This document shows positions 1 through 9,221 of a DNA stretch of 64,000 bases, piece after piece; the first letter of the stretch is position 1; each line of letters opens with the position of its first letter. A program made the translations under genes and the position numbers. Origin of the DNA: Arenibacter certesii DSM 19833 (GTDB lineage: Bacteria > Bacteroidota > Bacteroidia > Flavobacteriales > Flavobacteriaceae); contig NZ_AUCB01000012.1 in the NCBI RefSeq assembly GCF_000429545.1, positions 62,001 through 126,000 of the forward strand, given 5' to 3'. The notes below the pieces were generated by a model, which saw nothing but the letters and a program-made list of their open reading frames with translations, was not told the origin of the DNA and ran no database searches.

Positions 1-1241
1 ATGAAATTGTTGGTAACGATGTAAAGCTTAATCGTGCCATTGAAAAGGCTATTCAAGTTGCCCCTACCGACATTTCAGTACTAGTTACTGGAGAAAGCGG
101 GGTAGGTAAAGAGGCTATTCCCAAGATAATTCATTCTCTTTCCCATAGAAAGCACGCTAAGTATATAGCTGTAAACTGTGGAGCCATTCCGGAAGGGACC
201 ATAGACAGTGAGCTTTTTGGACACGAAAAAGGAGCTTTTACAGGAGCCACCGCCACTAGAAGCGGATATTTTGAAGTAGCTGATGGTGGAACTATTTTCC
301 TGGATGAAGTGGGCGAATTACCACTTACCACCCAGGTCCGCCTTTTAAGGGTACTGGAAAATGGAGAATTCTTAAAAGTAGGCTCATCCCAAGTACAAAA
401 AACGGATGTTAGAATTGTTGCTGCAACCAACGTTAATATGTTTGAAGCAATTAAAAATGAAAAGTTTCGAGAAGACCTTTACTACCGTTTAAGCACTGTA
501 GAGATCCATATTCCACCGCTAAGGGAACGAAAGGATGATATTCACTTGTTATTCCGAAAATTCGCTTCTGATTTTGGACAAAAATACAAGATGCCCACCA
601 TTAGATTGGAAGATGACGCAGTACAATTACTGGTTAAATATCGCTGGCCGGGCAACATCCGACAGTTGAGGAATATTGCTGAACAAATTTCTGTGCTGGA
701 AGGAAGTAGAAACATTTCTCTAGCCTCCCTAAATAGCTATCTGCCCAATGCAAGTAATACCAATCTGCCCGCAATTGTAGAGAAGGAAAAAAAGAAAAGT
801 GACTTTAGCAATGAAAGGGAGATCCTCTATAAAGTCTTGTTTGACATGAAGGGAGATCTAAACGATTTGAAAAAACTGACCTTAGAGCTTCTTAAAAACA
901 ACGATAGCGAAAAGGTACAGGAAGAAAATGAAAATCTGATCCGAAAAATATACGGAAAGGAAGAGGAAATATACACGGAAGAAGAGGAAGAAGTAACTTC
1001 CAATATTTTGGAGCTTCCCGAATCCTATATTGAAAACCCCAGCACCTCACCTGCAATAGGCGACAAGTATCATTTTGCTGAAGAAATAGAAGAAGAAGAA
1101 ACCTTATCTTTACAAGAAAAGGAAATAGAACTTATTAAAAAGGCTTTAGAAAGAAATAAGGGAAAAAGAAAGGCTGCATCCGCTGAATTGGGTATCTCGG
1201 AACGCACCTTATACCGAAAAATAAAACAGTACGACCTATAG
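1..1241 (+). CDS. Sigma-54 dependent transcriptional activator (5' end outside window)
   Basis: The frame is open from the first bases, so the start lies upstream of the window. Visible parts are the AAA+ domain with Walker A GESGVGKE (about 90-113), the sigma-54 contact loop GAFTGA (231-248) and Walker B FLDEVGEL (about 297-320). A Glu-rich linker and a C-terminal Fis-type helix-turn-helix (RKAASAELGISERTLYRKI) follow. Proteins of this family hydrolyse ATP to open promoters bound by RNA polymerase with sigma-54. Any N-terminal receiver domain cannot be seen. The gene heads a same-strand run with lptE, a TPR-like gene and secG. A -24/-12-like site lies 1.9 kb downstream before groES, which makes groESL a possible target; that link is inference. 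Confidence 0.93.
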   Translation, partial: EIVGNDVKLNRAIEKAIQVAPTDISVLVTGESGVGKEAIPKIIHSLSHRKHAKYIAVNCGAIPEGTIDSELFGHEKGAFTGATATRSGYFEVADGGTIFLDEVGELPLTTQVRLLRVLENGEFLKVGSSQVQKTDVRIVAATNVNMFEAIKNEKFREDLYYRLSTVEIHIPPLRERKDDIHLLFRKFASDFGQKYKMPTIRLEDDAVQLLVKYRWPGNIRQLRNIAEQISVLEGSRNISLASLNSYLPNASNTNLPAIVEKEKKKSDFSNEREILYKVLFDMKGDLNDLKKLTLELLKNNDSEKVQEENENLIRKIYGKEEEIYTEEEEEVTSNILELPESYIENPSTSPAIGDKYHFAEEIEEEETLSLQEKEIELIKKALERNKGKRKAASAELGISERTLYRKIKQYDL

Positions 1242-1265
1242 CGGTAGGCAAAAACAACAAAATTA

Positions 1266-1784
1266 ATGATCAGAAGTAAATACCTTATTATAGTACTTGT
1301 TTTGGTGGCAGGTATTTCTAGTTGTGGAATATACAATTTCACAGGGGGAGATGTAGGAACAGCAAAGACCTTTCAGATCCCTTATTTCCAAAACTATGCC
1401 TCTCAAAATCCAGGATCTACCTTTGAACCGGGAATGGATAGAGATTTCACCCTAGCACTTCAAGATTTAATCCTCAACCAGACCAGTCTTAACTTAGTCA
1501 CCGCAAACGGAGACTTAGTATACGAAGGCGAGATTGTAGAGTACCGTATCTCTCCAATGTCTGCCACGGCCCAACAGACAGCAGCCCAAAACAGATTAAC
1601 TATAAGGGTGAACGTAAGGTTCTTTAATAACACCAAAAAAGATGTAGATTTTGAGCAACCGTTCTCCTTCTTTTATGATTATCCGGCTAATTCCCAGTTT
1701 TCTTCAGTAAAGGATGAGGCACATCAAGTAATTTTTGAACGTATTACCCAAGATATTTTTAATAAATCATTGGCAGATTGGTAA
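1266..1784 (+). CDS. lptE: LptE-family LPS-assembly lipoprotein
   Basis: This 172-residue protein has a short hydrophobic N-terminus followed by a lipobox-like AGISSC, so it is probably lipidated at Cys20 and held in the outer membrane. The following sequence (GIYNFTGGDVGTAKTFQIPY) is typical of the Bacteroidota LptE family. In known systems LptE plugs the LptD barrel and helps insert lipopolysaccharide into the outer leaflet. The gene starts 24 bases after the sigma-54 activator and is followed at 3 bases by a TPR-like gene, so the genes are probably cotranscribed. lptC and lpxB elsewhere in the window belong to the same LPS pathway. Confidence 0.85.
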   Translation: MIRSKYLIIVLVLVAGISSCGIYNFTGGDVGTAKTFQIPYFQNYASQNPGSTFEPGMDRDFTLALQDLILNQTSLNLVTANGDLVYEGEIVEYRISPMSATAQQTAAQNRLTIRVNVRFFNNTKKDVDFEQPFSFFYDYPANSQFSSVKDEAHQVIFERITQDIFNKSLADW

Positions 1785-1787
1785 TTT

Positions 1788-2702
1788 ATGAACGTACAGG
1801 ACTTTACATATCTACTACAAAATCCCGATAAACTGGTCTCCCCTGTGCAGACCCATCAACTGGAAGATATTCTGGCAGAATACCCTTATTTCCAAGCCGC
1901 AAGGGCAATGCACCTAAAAGGACTAAAAAACCTGAACAGTTTTAAATACAACAACGCACTTAAAGTTACGGCCGCTTATACTGCTGATAGGGATATTCTG
2001 TTCGACTTTATTACTTCCAAGGATTTTCTTCAGAATACTATTGCAGATTCCATTTCGGGAAAAACCACCTCCCTAAGTGACACCTTAACTTTTTCTGAAG
2101 AAATCACATCCGAGTTTGAAGAAGAAAAATCCCTGATTAAAACATCAGATGATGAACCTTGGCCTCGCACCGCAAAAGATGCGGATCAAATTTTAGACCC
2201 CTCTCTTTTCACCTCTAAGGACCCCAAAATAGACGAATCTCTCGCAGAGGATAAAAAAAAAGCCATAGAAGTACTGGAAATAGGGAAGCCCCTTAATTTT
2301 TCAAGAGATGAAAAATACTCTTTTGGTGAATGGTTGCAGCTCACTAACAAAAAGAAGGAGAAGACCACATCAGCAACCATTTCTGAAAATAAAAACAACA
2401 AGCCTACCAAAAAAAATACGGAGCACAAAAAGAAAAAGTTTGAACTAATAGACAAGTTCATTCAGACCAACCCTAAGATAGTCCCCAAGGAGAATACAGC
2501 TAAGATATCCATTAAGGAATCATTGACCTTTGATCAGAATGAATTAATGACTGCGACTTTAGCGAAGGTATATGTTGAACAAAAAAAGTATAAGCAAGCG
2601 ATTCAAGCCTACAGAATTTTAAGTTTGAAATATCCAGAAAAAAGTAGTTTCTTTGCAGACCGAATAAAAGCGGTAGAAAAAATACAACAAGAAAAAACAT
2701 AA
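1788..2702 (+). CDS. Uncharacterised TPR-like protein of the lptE-secG locus
   Basis: This 304-residue protein has no obvious signal peptide and is probably cytosolic. The N-terminal part (about 1-90) is a helical module. The middle (about 95-240) is polar, rich in Lys, Glu and Asn, and looks unstructured. The C-terminal 45 residues (QNELMTATLAKVYVEQKKYK and the helix after it) resemble a single TPR hairpin. Its place between lptE and secG is a gene order seen in other Flavobacteriia. I do not recognise a specific function. It starts 3 bases after lptE and ends 4 bases before secG, so translation is probably coupled. Confidence 0.7.
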   Translation: MNVQDFTYLLQNPDKLVSPVQTHQLEDILAEYPYFQAARAMHLKGLKNLNSFKYNNALKVTAAYTADRDILFDFITSKDFLQNTIADSISGKTTSLSDTLTFSEEITSEFEEEKSLIKTSDDEPWPRTAKDADQILDPSLFTSKDPKIDESLAEDKKKAIEVLEIGKPLNFSRDEKYSFGEWLQLTNKKKEKTTSATISENKNNKPTKKNTEHKKKKFELIDKFIQTNPKIVPKENTAKISIKESLTFDQNELMTATLAKVYVEQKKYKQAIQAYRILSLKYPEKSSFFADRIKAVEKIQQEKT

Positions 2703-2706
2703 TTTA

Positions 2707-3072
2707 ATGAATACTACATTTACAATATTCTTGGTCCTAATCATTTTGGTAGCCCTTTTACTAATGCTAGTAATTATGGTTCAAAACCCTAAAGGTGGTG
2801 GATTATCTTCCTCTTTTGGAGGTGGCGGAAGTCAGGTTGTGGGCGGTGTTAAGAAAACGGGAGATTTTCTAGACAAAAGCACATGGACTTTAGCAACAAT
2901 TTTAGTGGTATTGATCTTACTTTCGAATATCGCAGTCAAAGGTAGCTTTAGCGATTCAGATTCTAAGCTTCTTAATGGCGAGCCAATAGAAAACACTACT
3001 CCAGGCGTTTTACCAGGTGCACCTTCAACACCAGCAGCAACACCTGCCAAAAACCCATCGGACAGTTTATAA
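2707..3072 (+). CDS. secG: Preprotein translocase subunit SecG
   Basis: SecG is a small accessory subunit of the SecYEG channel that supports SecA-driven export. The 121-residue protein has the expected two membrane helices (about 4-25 and 58-76) around a Gly-rich cytosolic loop containing QNPKGGGLSSSFGG, which is the family signature. The C-terminal tail is Pro, Ala and Thr rich, as in Bacteroidota SecG. It is the last gene of the run before a strong hairpin terminator at 3102-3134. Confidence 0.93.
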   Translation: MNTTFTIFLVLIILVALLLMLVIMVQNPKGGGLSSSFGGGGSQVVGGVKKTGDFLDKSTWTLATILVVLILLSNIAVKGSFSDSDSKLLNGEPIENTTPGVLPGAPSTPAATPAKNPSDSL

Positions 3073-3101
3073 TAGGGACTAAAAGACATACATTTTGTTA
3101 T

Positions 3102-3134
3102 AATGCCAGCTTTAATGACAAGCTGGCATTTTTA
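3102..3134 (+). terminator. Intrinsic terminator after secG
   Basis: A perfect 11-bp stem (3102-3112 pairing with 3120-3130) with a 7-base loop is followed by TTTA and TTTT. It separates the lptE-secG run from groESL, so groESL needs its own promoter. Confidence 0.85.
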
Positions 3135-3162
3135 TTTTAACAAAGTGGCAGTTTTTCAACAA

Positions 3163-3177
3163 TGGCATAATTTCTGC
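3163..3177 (+). promoter_or_regulatory. Candidate sigma-54 (-24/-12) promoter of groESL
   Basis: TGGCATAATTTCTGC matches the sigma-54 pattern TGGCA-N-TTGC. The GG and GC dinucleotides (3164-3165 and 3176-3177) have the canonical spacing; the single mismatch is CTGC for TTGC. It lies after the secG terminator and 42 bases before the groES ATG. No CIRCE-type inverted repeat was seen in this gap. The assignment is inference from the motif. Confidence 0.5.
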
Positions 3178-3218
3178 CTATTAGAAGGAAACTTAAAAAC
3201 AATTAAAATTTAAATAAT

Positions 3219-3497
3219 ATGGCTAAAGTTAGCATTAAACCATTAGCGGATAGAGTTCTTATTGAGCCTATGGCTGCCGAAACCAAGACCGCATCAGGTC
3301 TTTACATTCCAGATACTGCAAAAGAAAAGCCACAACAAGGCAAAGTAGTTGCTGTTGGACCTGGAACTAAGGATGATGAAGTAACCCTTAAAGTTGGTGA
3401 CACCGTTCTTTATGGAAAGTATGCCGGCACAGAGCTAAAATTGGAAGGTAACGAATACTTAATGATGCGTGAAAGCGACATCTTGGCAATCATCTAA
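3219..3497 (+). CDS. groES: Co-chaperonin GroES
   Basis: GroES is the heptameric lid of the GroEL folding chamber in the cytosol. The 92-residue length is normal. The opening [12 protein letters not shown], the mobile-loop region [12 protein letters not shown] and the closing [10 protein letters not shown] are all family hallmarks. It is followed at 106 bases by groEL. Transcription probably starts from the -24/-12-like site at 3163-3177, since a terminator precedes it. Confidence 0.98.
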   Translation: MAKVSIKPLADRVLIEPMAAETKTASGLYIPDTAKEKPQQGKVVAVGPGTKDDEVTLKVGDTVLYGKYAGTELKLEGNEYLMMRESDILAII

Positions 3498-3600
3498 ATG
3501 ATGCCTAAAGTTCCTAAAAAAGTGGGAACCTATTAATGCTTTATTACACTTATTTATTAAACAAGTTCCCGCCGAATCGGGACAGAACAACACAAAGTAA

Positions 3601-5235
<1,635 letters not shown>

Positions 5236-5263
5236 TGGCCACTTGCCAAATAAAGTAGTATTT

Positions 5264-5306
5264 AAAATGCCGTCCTTGAAATTTTCAAGAACGGCATTTT
5301 GCTTTT
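5264..5306 (+). terminator. Intrinsic terminator after groEL
   Basis: An 18-base arm (5264-5281) pairs with 5283-5300 with one mismatch and a very tight loop. A T-rich tract follows, and A-rich bases on the other side allow use from the minus strand too. It sits between groEL and the convergent HMA gene. Confidence 0.8.
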
Positions 5307-5329
5307 CATAGGTTTAATATTGAAACTCG

Positions 5330-5695
5330 CTAATGATGTTGCCCATCATCTGAATTGTCCTCCCTATACTTGCAGCAAGGATGAATTCCCTCATAGGCTT
5401 CCTCGGTTGCCTTCAGCTCTTTGGTATCATGCCCTACCCCCACAATTGCCGATTTCACCTTCATCGTATTTGTCTTTCGCTCATCCACAATAAGGGATAA
5501 CTGATGCGTAGGAATATCCCAAGACGCAAATTTCACCCCTTTCACACCCAAGGCAGCCTTTTCTATTCGCTCTTTGCACATGGAACATTTTCCGTTGACC
5601 TCAAAGCTCATCTTCTTATTTTTATCCTGCCCATAAGCCATCATTGATAATGTAGCAAAGGCAAATCCTACTATTGCATTTTTAATTTTCATCAT
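5330..5695 (-). CDS. Secreted heavy-metal-associated (HMA) domain protein
   Basis: The 121-residue protein has an N-terminal signal peptide (to about AYG, residue 22) and an HMA fold with the metal-binding GKCSMC motif (Cys37 and Cys40). The C-terminal part carries a CC pair and ends in HH, possible extra metal ligands. HMA proteins bind Cu(I), Zn or similar soft metals. Here it would act in the periplasm rather than as a cytosolic copper chaperone. It is the last gene of a minus-strand run after the HYC_CC_PP and TonB receptor genes, so a role in metal uptake or sensing is likely. The metal itself is not determined. Confidence 0.8.
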   Translation of the reverse strand: MMKIKNAIVGFAFATLSMMAYGQDKNKKMSFEVNGKCSMCKERIEKAALGVKGVKFASWDIPTHQLSLIVDERKTNTMKVKSAIVGVGHDTKELKATEEAYEGIHPCCKYREDNSDDGQHH

Positions 5696-5727
5696 TTTTA
5701 TATTTGAACGATTAGTAACCTTTAAAG

Positions 5728-7962
5728 TTATAATTTATATCTAAATCCTGTATAAAACATCCTCCCCATGGTTGGACCATAAATAATTGTAGTATCAAAA
5801 TTTGTACCGAAGGGATTTTCCGCACCTATTACGGGCAAATCCTGAACATAATCCGTTAAGTTTTCACCTCCAATATATATTTCAAAATTATCGGAAAACA
5901 CCTTGGTAATCTGAGCGTTCATCAAACTAAAGGAAGGGGAATATTCTCCCAATTGATACGCCGCGGGATTACTAGCCGTACTCGGCAGCCGCTGCTTCCC
6001 CAAAGTGTGCAACGTATAGTCTGCTCTCCATTGGGACCCATTCTCCTTCGCATTCGTAACGTAGCCTACATTAGCAAAGAATCTATGCTGGGCCTGCAAT
6101 GGTTTTTGTAGAGCCCCAGAGACATAATCCGTCTCCACATCATAAAATTTATACGCGGTTCTCACCTCTACATTCTCCAACAACTCATGATTCACTTCTA
6201 TCTGAAAACTTCGGGCGGCGCTTTTGCCTTCAAGATTATAAAAAGATATGGCCTGAGGATCTTCCCAGTCTACCACTACCTGATTATTAAAATCCGTAAT
6301 ATAATAATCCAGCGCAATATTTCCAGATCTTTGAAAGAGCGTAAAACCCTGTAGTATTCCGACCCCATAATTCCAAGCATCCTCAGCATCCAAACCATAG
6401 ATATTACCGTCTTGTCCGCTAATTTTTATTTCCCTTGCCGACCCAAACATTTGTTGGTTTTCTGCAAAAATATTAGCCGCTTTTCTACCACGACCAACCG
6501 AAGCCTTTATACTCCCCCGCTCCCAAGGAAGATAGCGAACATGGAGTCGTGGCGTAATAAAGCTCCCTAGGTTGTTATGACTATCTGCCCTCACGCCCGC
6601 GGTTAGGCTCAATTTTTTTAAATCATCATAACTATATTCAAAAAACGCACCGATAGACTTATCCACCCTGGAAAAATCCATAGCGTTTACCATTTCGGTA
6701 TAACCGTCATATGCAAAGGTGACACCGGTCTTAAACTTACTTCTGGTATCACCAATAATAGAACTAAACTGCAGGTTGGTATAACTACTTTCATGATCTA
6801 TATTATAGCGACTAAGTCCAAAATAGGAGTCCTGCTTATGCAAACTATAAGCAGATTGAAATCCAAGGCTCTGAAATGGGAGTTCAGGAAAAACATATCC
6901 TAATTTCAACGAAGAATCAAACCGTCTAGTATCAATCTCACTACCCCACGAGTTGTTGGTAAATTTATCCATTCTAGGGTCAAAATTCGTCTGCCCCGTC
7001 TGTTTTTCATCATTTAAAAAACGGACATTGATAAAACTCACCCACCCCTTTTCTACATTTTGGTATTGCCATCTATTTAAAATATTGATCTGATTACCCA
7101 ATGGAGCATCTAAGAATCCATCTTTATTTCCATCCTCTTCGGCGTTTCTATAATTACCATGCAAATAAAGCCCCGTACTCCATTTATCACTTAGCGCGTG
7201 ATTAACATGGGTATTTAACTCCAGCCTACCGTTCATGTTGGCATAGCCATTCACAAAAAGACGCTTATCCGTAAAAGGCTTTACCAACTCTGCATTTATC
7301 TGTCCGGAAATACTCTCGTACCCGTTTACAACACTCCCTCCCCCTTTGGTAATCTGGATGCTTTCTACCCAGGTCCCAGGCGTAAAACTTAATCCATATA
7401 CCTGGGACGCACCACGCACCATAGGAATATTCTCTTGGGTAATTAATAGATAAGGACTGGTTAACCCCAACATCTGAATCTGTTTTGTTCCAGTAAGGGC
7501 ATCGGAAAAATTAACATCTATGGACGGATTGGTTTCAAAACTTTCGGAAAGGTTACAACACGCCGCCTTAAGTAATTCCGCGCTATTGATAGTCACTACA
7601 TTCTGGGGACTAAAATAGGATTTCTGCAAAGCATCCCGCTTCTTCTGCACAACAACCTCCTCCAACTCATTAGAAGGCCTTAGCCGATGACGTAATTTCT
7701 GTGGCTCATTTATAATTAGGGTGTCGGAATGAAACCCAACATAACTTACCACCAATTGTGTATGTTCTGGAATAAATGGAATTGTAAAGCTCCCATCCTC
7801 CCCGCTAATAGTCCCTGTTTGGGAATTTAACCAATATATATTTGCACCTTGCAATCCTATATCTTTACCCCCAGAATCGGACTCTAAGATTACTCCCTCA
7901 ACATTTTGACTACATACCAGGTATGGCAAGCAGAATAAAGCAAACACAAAAAATTTCTTCAT
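5728..7962 (-). CDS. TonB-dependent receptor (metal-linked type)
   Basis: I chose the ATG at 7962 because it gives a clean signal peptide (MKKFFVFALFCLPYLVC); the open frame extends to 8022 with no signal. The 744-residue protein has a carboxypeptidase-regulatory-like domain (about 25-100), a plug domain (about 115-230) and a beta-barrel ending in an aromatic residue pattern (FYTGFRYKL). Such receptors import ligands across the outer membrane using TonB energy. The plug contains an unusual Cys pair (KAACCNLSE). Neighbours on both sides are Cys-rich metal-type proteins, which suggests copper or another soft metal as the ligand; this is inference. Confidence 0.88.
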   Translation of the reverse strand: MKKFFVFALFCLPYLVCSQNVEGVILESDSGGKDIGLQGANIYWLNSQTGTISGEDGSFTIPFIPEHTQLVVSYVGFHSDTLIINEPQKLRHRLRPSNELEEVVVQKKRDALQKSYFSPQNVVTINSAELLKAACCNLSESFETNPSIDVNFSDALTGTKQIQMLGLTSPYLLITQENIPMVRGASQVYGLSFTPGTWVESIQITKGGGSVVNGYESISGQINAELVKPFTDKRLFVNGYANMNGRLELNTHVNHALSDKWSTGLYLHGNYRNAEEDGNKDGFLDAPLGNQINILNRWQYQNVEKGWVSFINVRFLNDEKQTGQTNFDPRMDKFTNNSWGSEIDTRRFDSSLKLGYVFPELPFQSLGFQSAYSLHKQDSYFGLSRYNIDHESSYTNLQFSSIIGDTRSKFKTGVTFAYDGYTEMVNAMDFSRVDKSIGAFFEYSYDDLKKLSLTAGVRADSHNNLGSFITPRLHVRYLPWERGSIKASVGRGRKAANIFAENQQMFGSAREIKISGQDGNIYGLDAEDAWNYGVGILQGFTLFQRSGNIALDYYITDFNNQVVVDWEDPQAISFYNLEGKSAARSFQIEVNHELLENVEVRTAYKFYDVETDYVSGALQKPLQAQHRFFANVGYVTNAKENGSQWRADYTLHTLGKQRLPSTASNPAAYQLGEYSPSFSLMNAQITKVFSDNFEIYIGGENLTDYVQDLPVIGAENPFGTNFDTTIIYGPTMGRMFYTGFRYKL

Positions 7963-8010
7963 TAAATTAGTATTAATATTAGTAAAATAAAAACACACTA
8001 AAACCCACCA

Positions 8011-8034
8011 CATCCAACTCAAGGGAGCTGGATG
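8011..8034 (-). repeat. Inverted repeat between the HYC_CC_PP and TonB receptor genes
   Basis: CATCCA (8011-8016) pairs with TGGATG (8029-8034), with further CTC/GAG pairing inside after one mismatch. It lies in the 96-base gap of the operon, 49 bases ahead of the receptor start. No T-run follows on the minus strand. It could be a processing or attenuation hairpin. Confidence 0.4.
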
Positions 8035-8058
8035 GCAGCATCTTTACTAATATTAAAA

Positions 8059-8475
8059 TCAAAGTAGAAAAACCTGATGTAAAAGGTATATATCCCTACC
8101 TATATGAGGGGGCGAATTATTAATCCCAAGAATGGGAAGCTCGTAGATTATCTCTAATATTAGAGCGCTATTCTCCTTAGCCGCTGTAAAAATAAATGGA
8201 AAGACCAACTTTAAGTCTTTAACCGAATACGAAAGATCTTCCAAGCCCTTAATAGAAATAACCTCACTACTACAACAAGGAGGCTCTTCTAATTTAAAAA
8301 TAGCATTCCCATTGTTCCCAACAGCTATCATACCGCAGCTTTCCGCCTCTTGAAAAAAAGCAATATCCACTAGGTGCCCTAGACAATAATGTTTTTCCAC
8401 CGTCCAGGAAACGGTTGCAAACAAAATCAGCAGTGCCAACCAAAGGGAGGTTATTTTACGAACGACCTGTTTCAT
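8059..8475 (-). CDS. HYC_CC_PP family protein
   Basis: The 138-residue protein begins with a hydrophobic segment (about 9-26), then HYC (29-31), a CC pair (67-68) and a late PP (in NNSPPHIGRD). These are the three landmarks that name the HYC_CC_PP family of Bacteroidota. The function is unknown; the Cys and His suggest metal binding at the cell envelope. I prefer the ATG at 8475 over an in-frame GTG at 8481. A -7 element (TATTTTTG) ends at 8481, only 5 bases before that ATG, so the mRNA may be almost leaderless. It heads the run with the TonB receptor and HMA genes. Confidence 0.8.
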   Translation of the reverse strand: MKQVVRKITSLWLALLILFATVSWTVEKHYCLGHLVDIAFFQEAESCGMIAVGNNGNAIFKLEEPPCCSSEVISIKGLEDLSYSVKDLKLVFPFIFTAAKENSALILEIIYELPILGINNSPPHIGRDIYLLHQVFLL

Positions 8476-8480
8476 TGGCA

Positions 8481-8488
8481 CAAAAATA
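8481..8488 (-). promoter_or_regulatory. -7 element for the HYC_CC_PP/TonB/HMA operon
   Basis: On the minus strand this reads TATTTTTG, a full match to the Bacteroidota TAnnTTTG element. It stands immediately upstream of the chosen start at 8475. No clear -33 box is seen. Confidence 0.5.
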
Positions 8489-8542
8489 ATGAAATCTTAC
8501 ATACCTTATCTCCATCTCATAGAGAAATGCAAAATATAGAAT

Positions 8543-8565
8543 AACTTCAATACTACCTTGAAGTT
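8543..8565. promoter_or_regulatory. Perfect 8-bp dyad in the divergent region before the metal operon
   Basis: AACTTCAA (8543-8550) and TTGAAGTT (8558-8565) form a perfect inverted repeat with a 7-base spacer. It lies between the divergent HYC_CC_PP and fRMsr genes, about 55 bases upstream of the minus-strand -7 element. The arms resemble dyads bound by MerR-type metal regulators, but no regulator gene is adjacent. Operator function is inference. Confidence 0.4.
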
Positions 8566-8655
8566 GAAAATTGGAATTGAATATAGACGAATACTAAGTA
8601 ATTTATAATATTAACCCAATAACGTTAAACCTCGTGCAACAAATAGAATTATAGT

Positions 8656-8663
8656 TAATTTTG
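8656..8663 (+). promoter_or_regulatory. -7 element before the fRMsr gene
   Basis: TAATTTTG matches TAnnTTTG and lies 15 bases before the ATG at 8678. No good -33 box is visible. Confidence 0.45.
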
Positions 8664-8677
8664 CCTAAAATTTTATT

Positions 8678-9130
8678 ATGCTCGATCACTTAAAATTAAA
8701 GGCATCAGAACTATTAAAAGAACCCGGACAGAATACCGATCAGAAACTACAGGCCATTTGTGATTTACTAAAAGACAATGTACCCTATTATGACTGGGTT
8801 GGTTTTTATTTCAGAAACGGCAGCAAAGAAGAGCTTGTCTTAGGTCCTTATGCCGGTGCCCCAACGGATCATACGACCATACCTTTTGGGAAGGGTATAT
8901 GCGGCCAGGTAGCAGTATCCAACCAAAACTTTGTTGTCCCCGATGTTAAGGCCCAAGATAATTATATTGCCTGTAGCCTAACCGTTAAATCCGAAATTGT
9001 AGTACCCTTATTTGTGAATGGAGAAAACGTGGGCCAGATAGACATAGATTCTAACACCTTAGACCCCTTTTCTGAGGAAGACGAGCGCTTTTTAGAATAC
9101 ATTAATCATGAAGTTTCTAAATTTTATTAA
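8678..9130 (+). CDS. msrC: GAF-domain free methionine-(R)-sulfoxide reductase
   Basis: The 150-residue protein is a single GAF domain of the fRMsr type, which reduces free Met-R-sulfoxide using catalytic cysteines. Signature segments are GKGICG with Cys75, NYIACS with Cys99, and the following SEIVVPLFVNGENVGQIDID. Cys99 corresponds to the nucleophile and Cys75 to a resolving Cys in known enzymes. The extra Cys found ten residues after the first in E. coli MsrC is not present (Phe here). Cytosolic. It stands alone between the metal operon and purH, but msrB and msrA later in the window serve the same repair task. Confidence 0.85.
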   Translation: MLDHLKLKASELLKEPGQNTDQKLQAICDLLKDNVPYYDWVGFYFRNGSKEELVLGPYAGAPTDHTTIPFGKGICGQVAVSNQNFVVPDVKAQDNYIACSLTVKSEIVVPLFVNGENVGQIDIDSNTLDPFSEEDERFLEYINHEVSKFY

Positions 9131-9179
9131 ACTTTAAGGTGATTGTTGTTAATTCTGCTGTTTTTAAGCGCAAAAAAAC

Positions 9180-9187
9180 TACTTTTG
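9180..9187 (+). promoter_or_regulatory. -7 element before purH
   Basis: TACTTTTG matches TAnnTTTG and is followed by CACC. It lies 34 bases before the purH ATG. Confidence 0.5.
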
Positions 9188-9221
9188 CACCCTGATAATC
9201 CATAATAACAAGTACAAAAAA

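Noticed and set aside
3131-3218. CIRCE operator before groES
   Set aside because: No 9-bp inverted repeat with a 9-base spacer is present.
5299-5493. Plus-strand ORF over the HMA gene
   Set aside because: It is the antisense shadow of the HMA protein gene.
7963-8022. Upstream start of the TonB receptor
   Set aside because: It gives 20 extra residues before a clean signal peptide and has no support.
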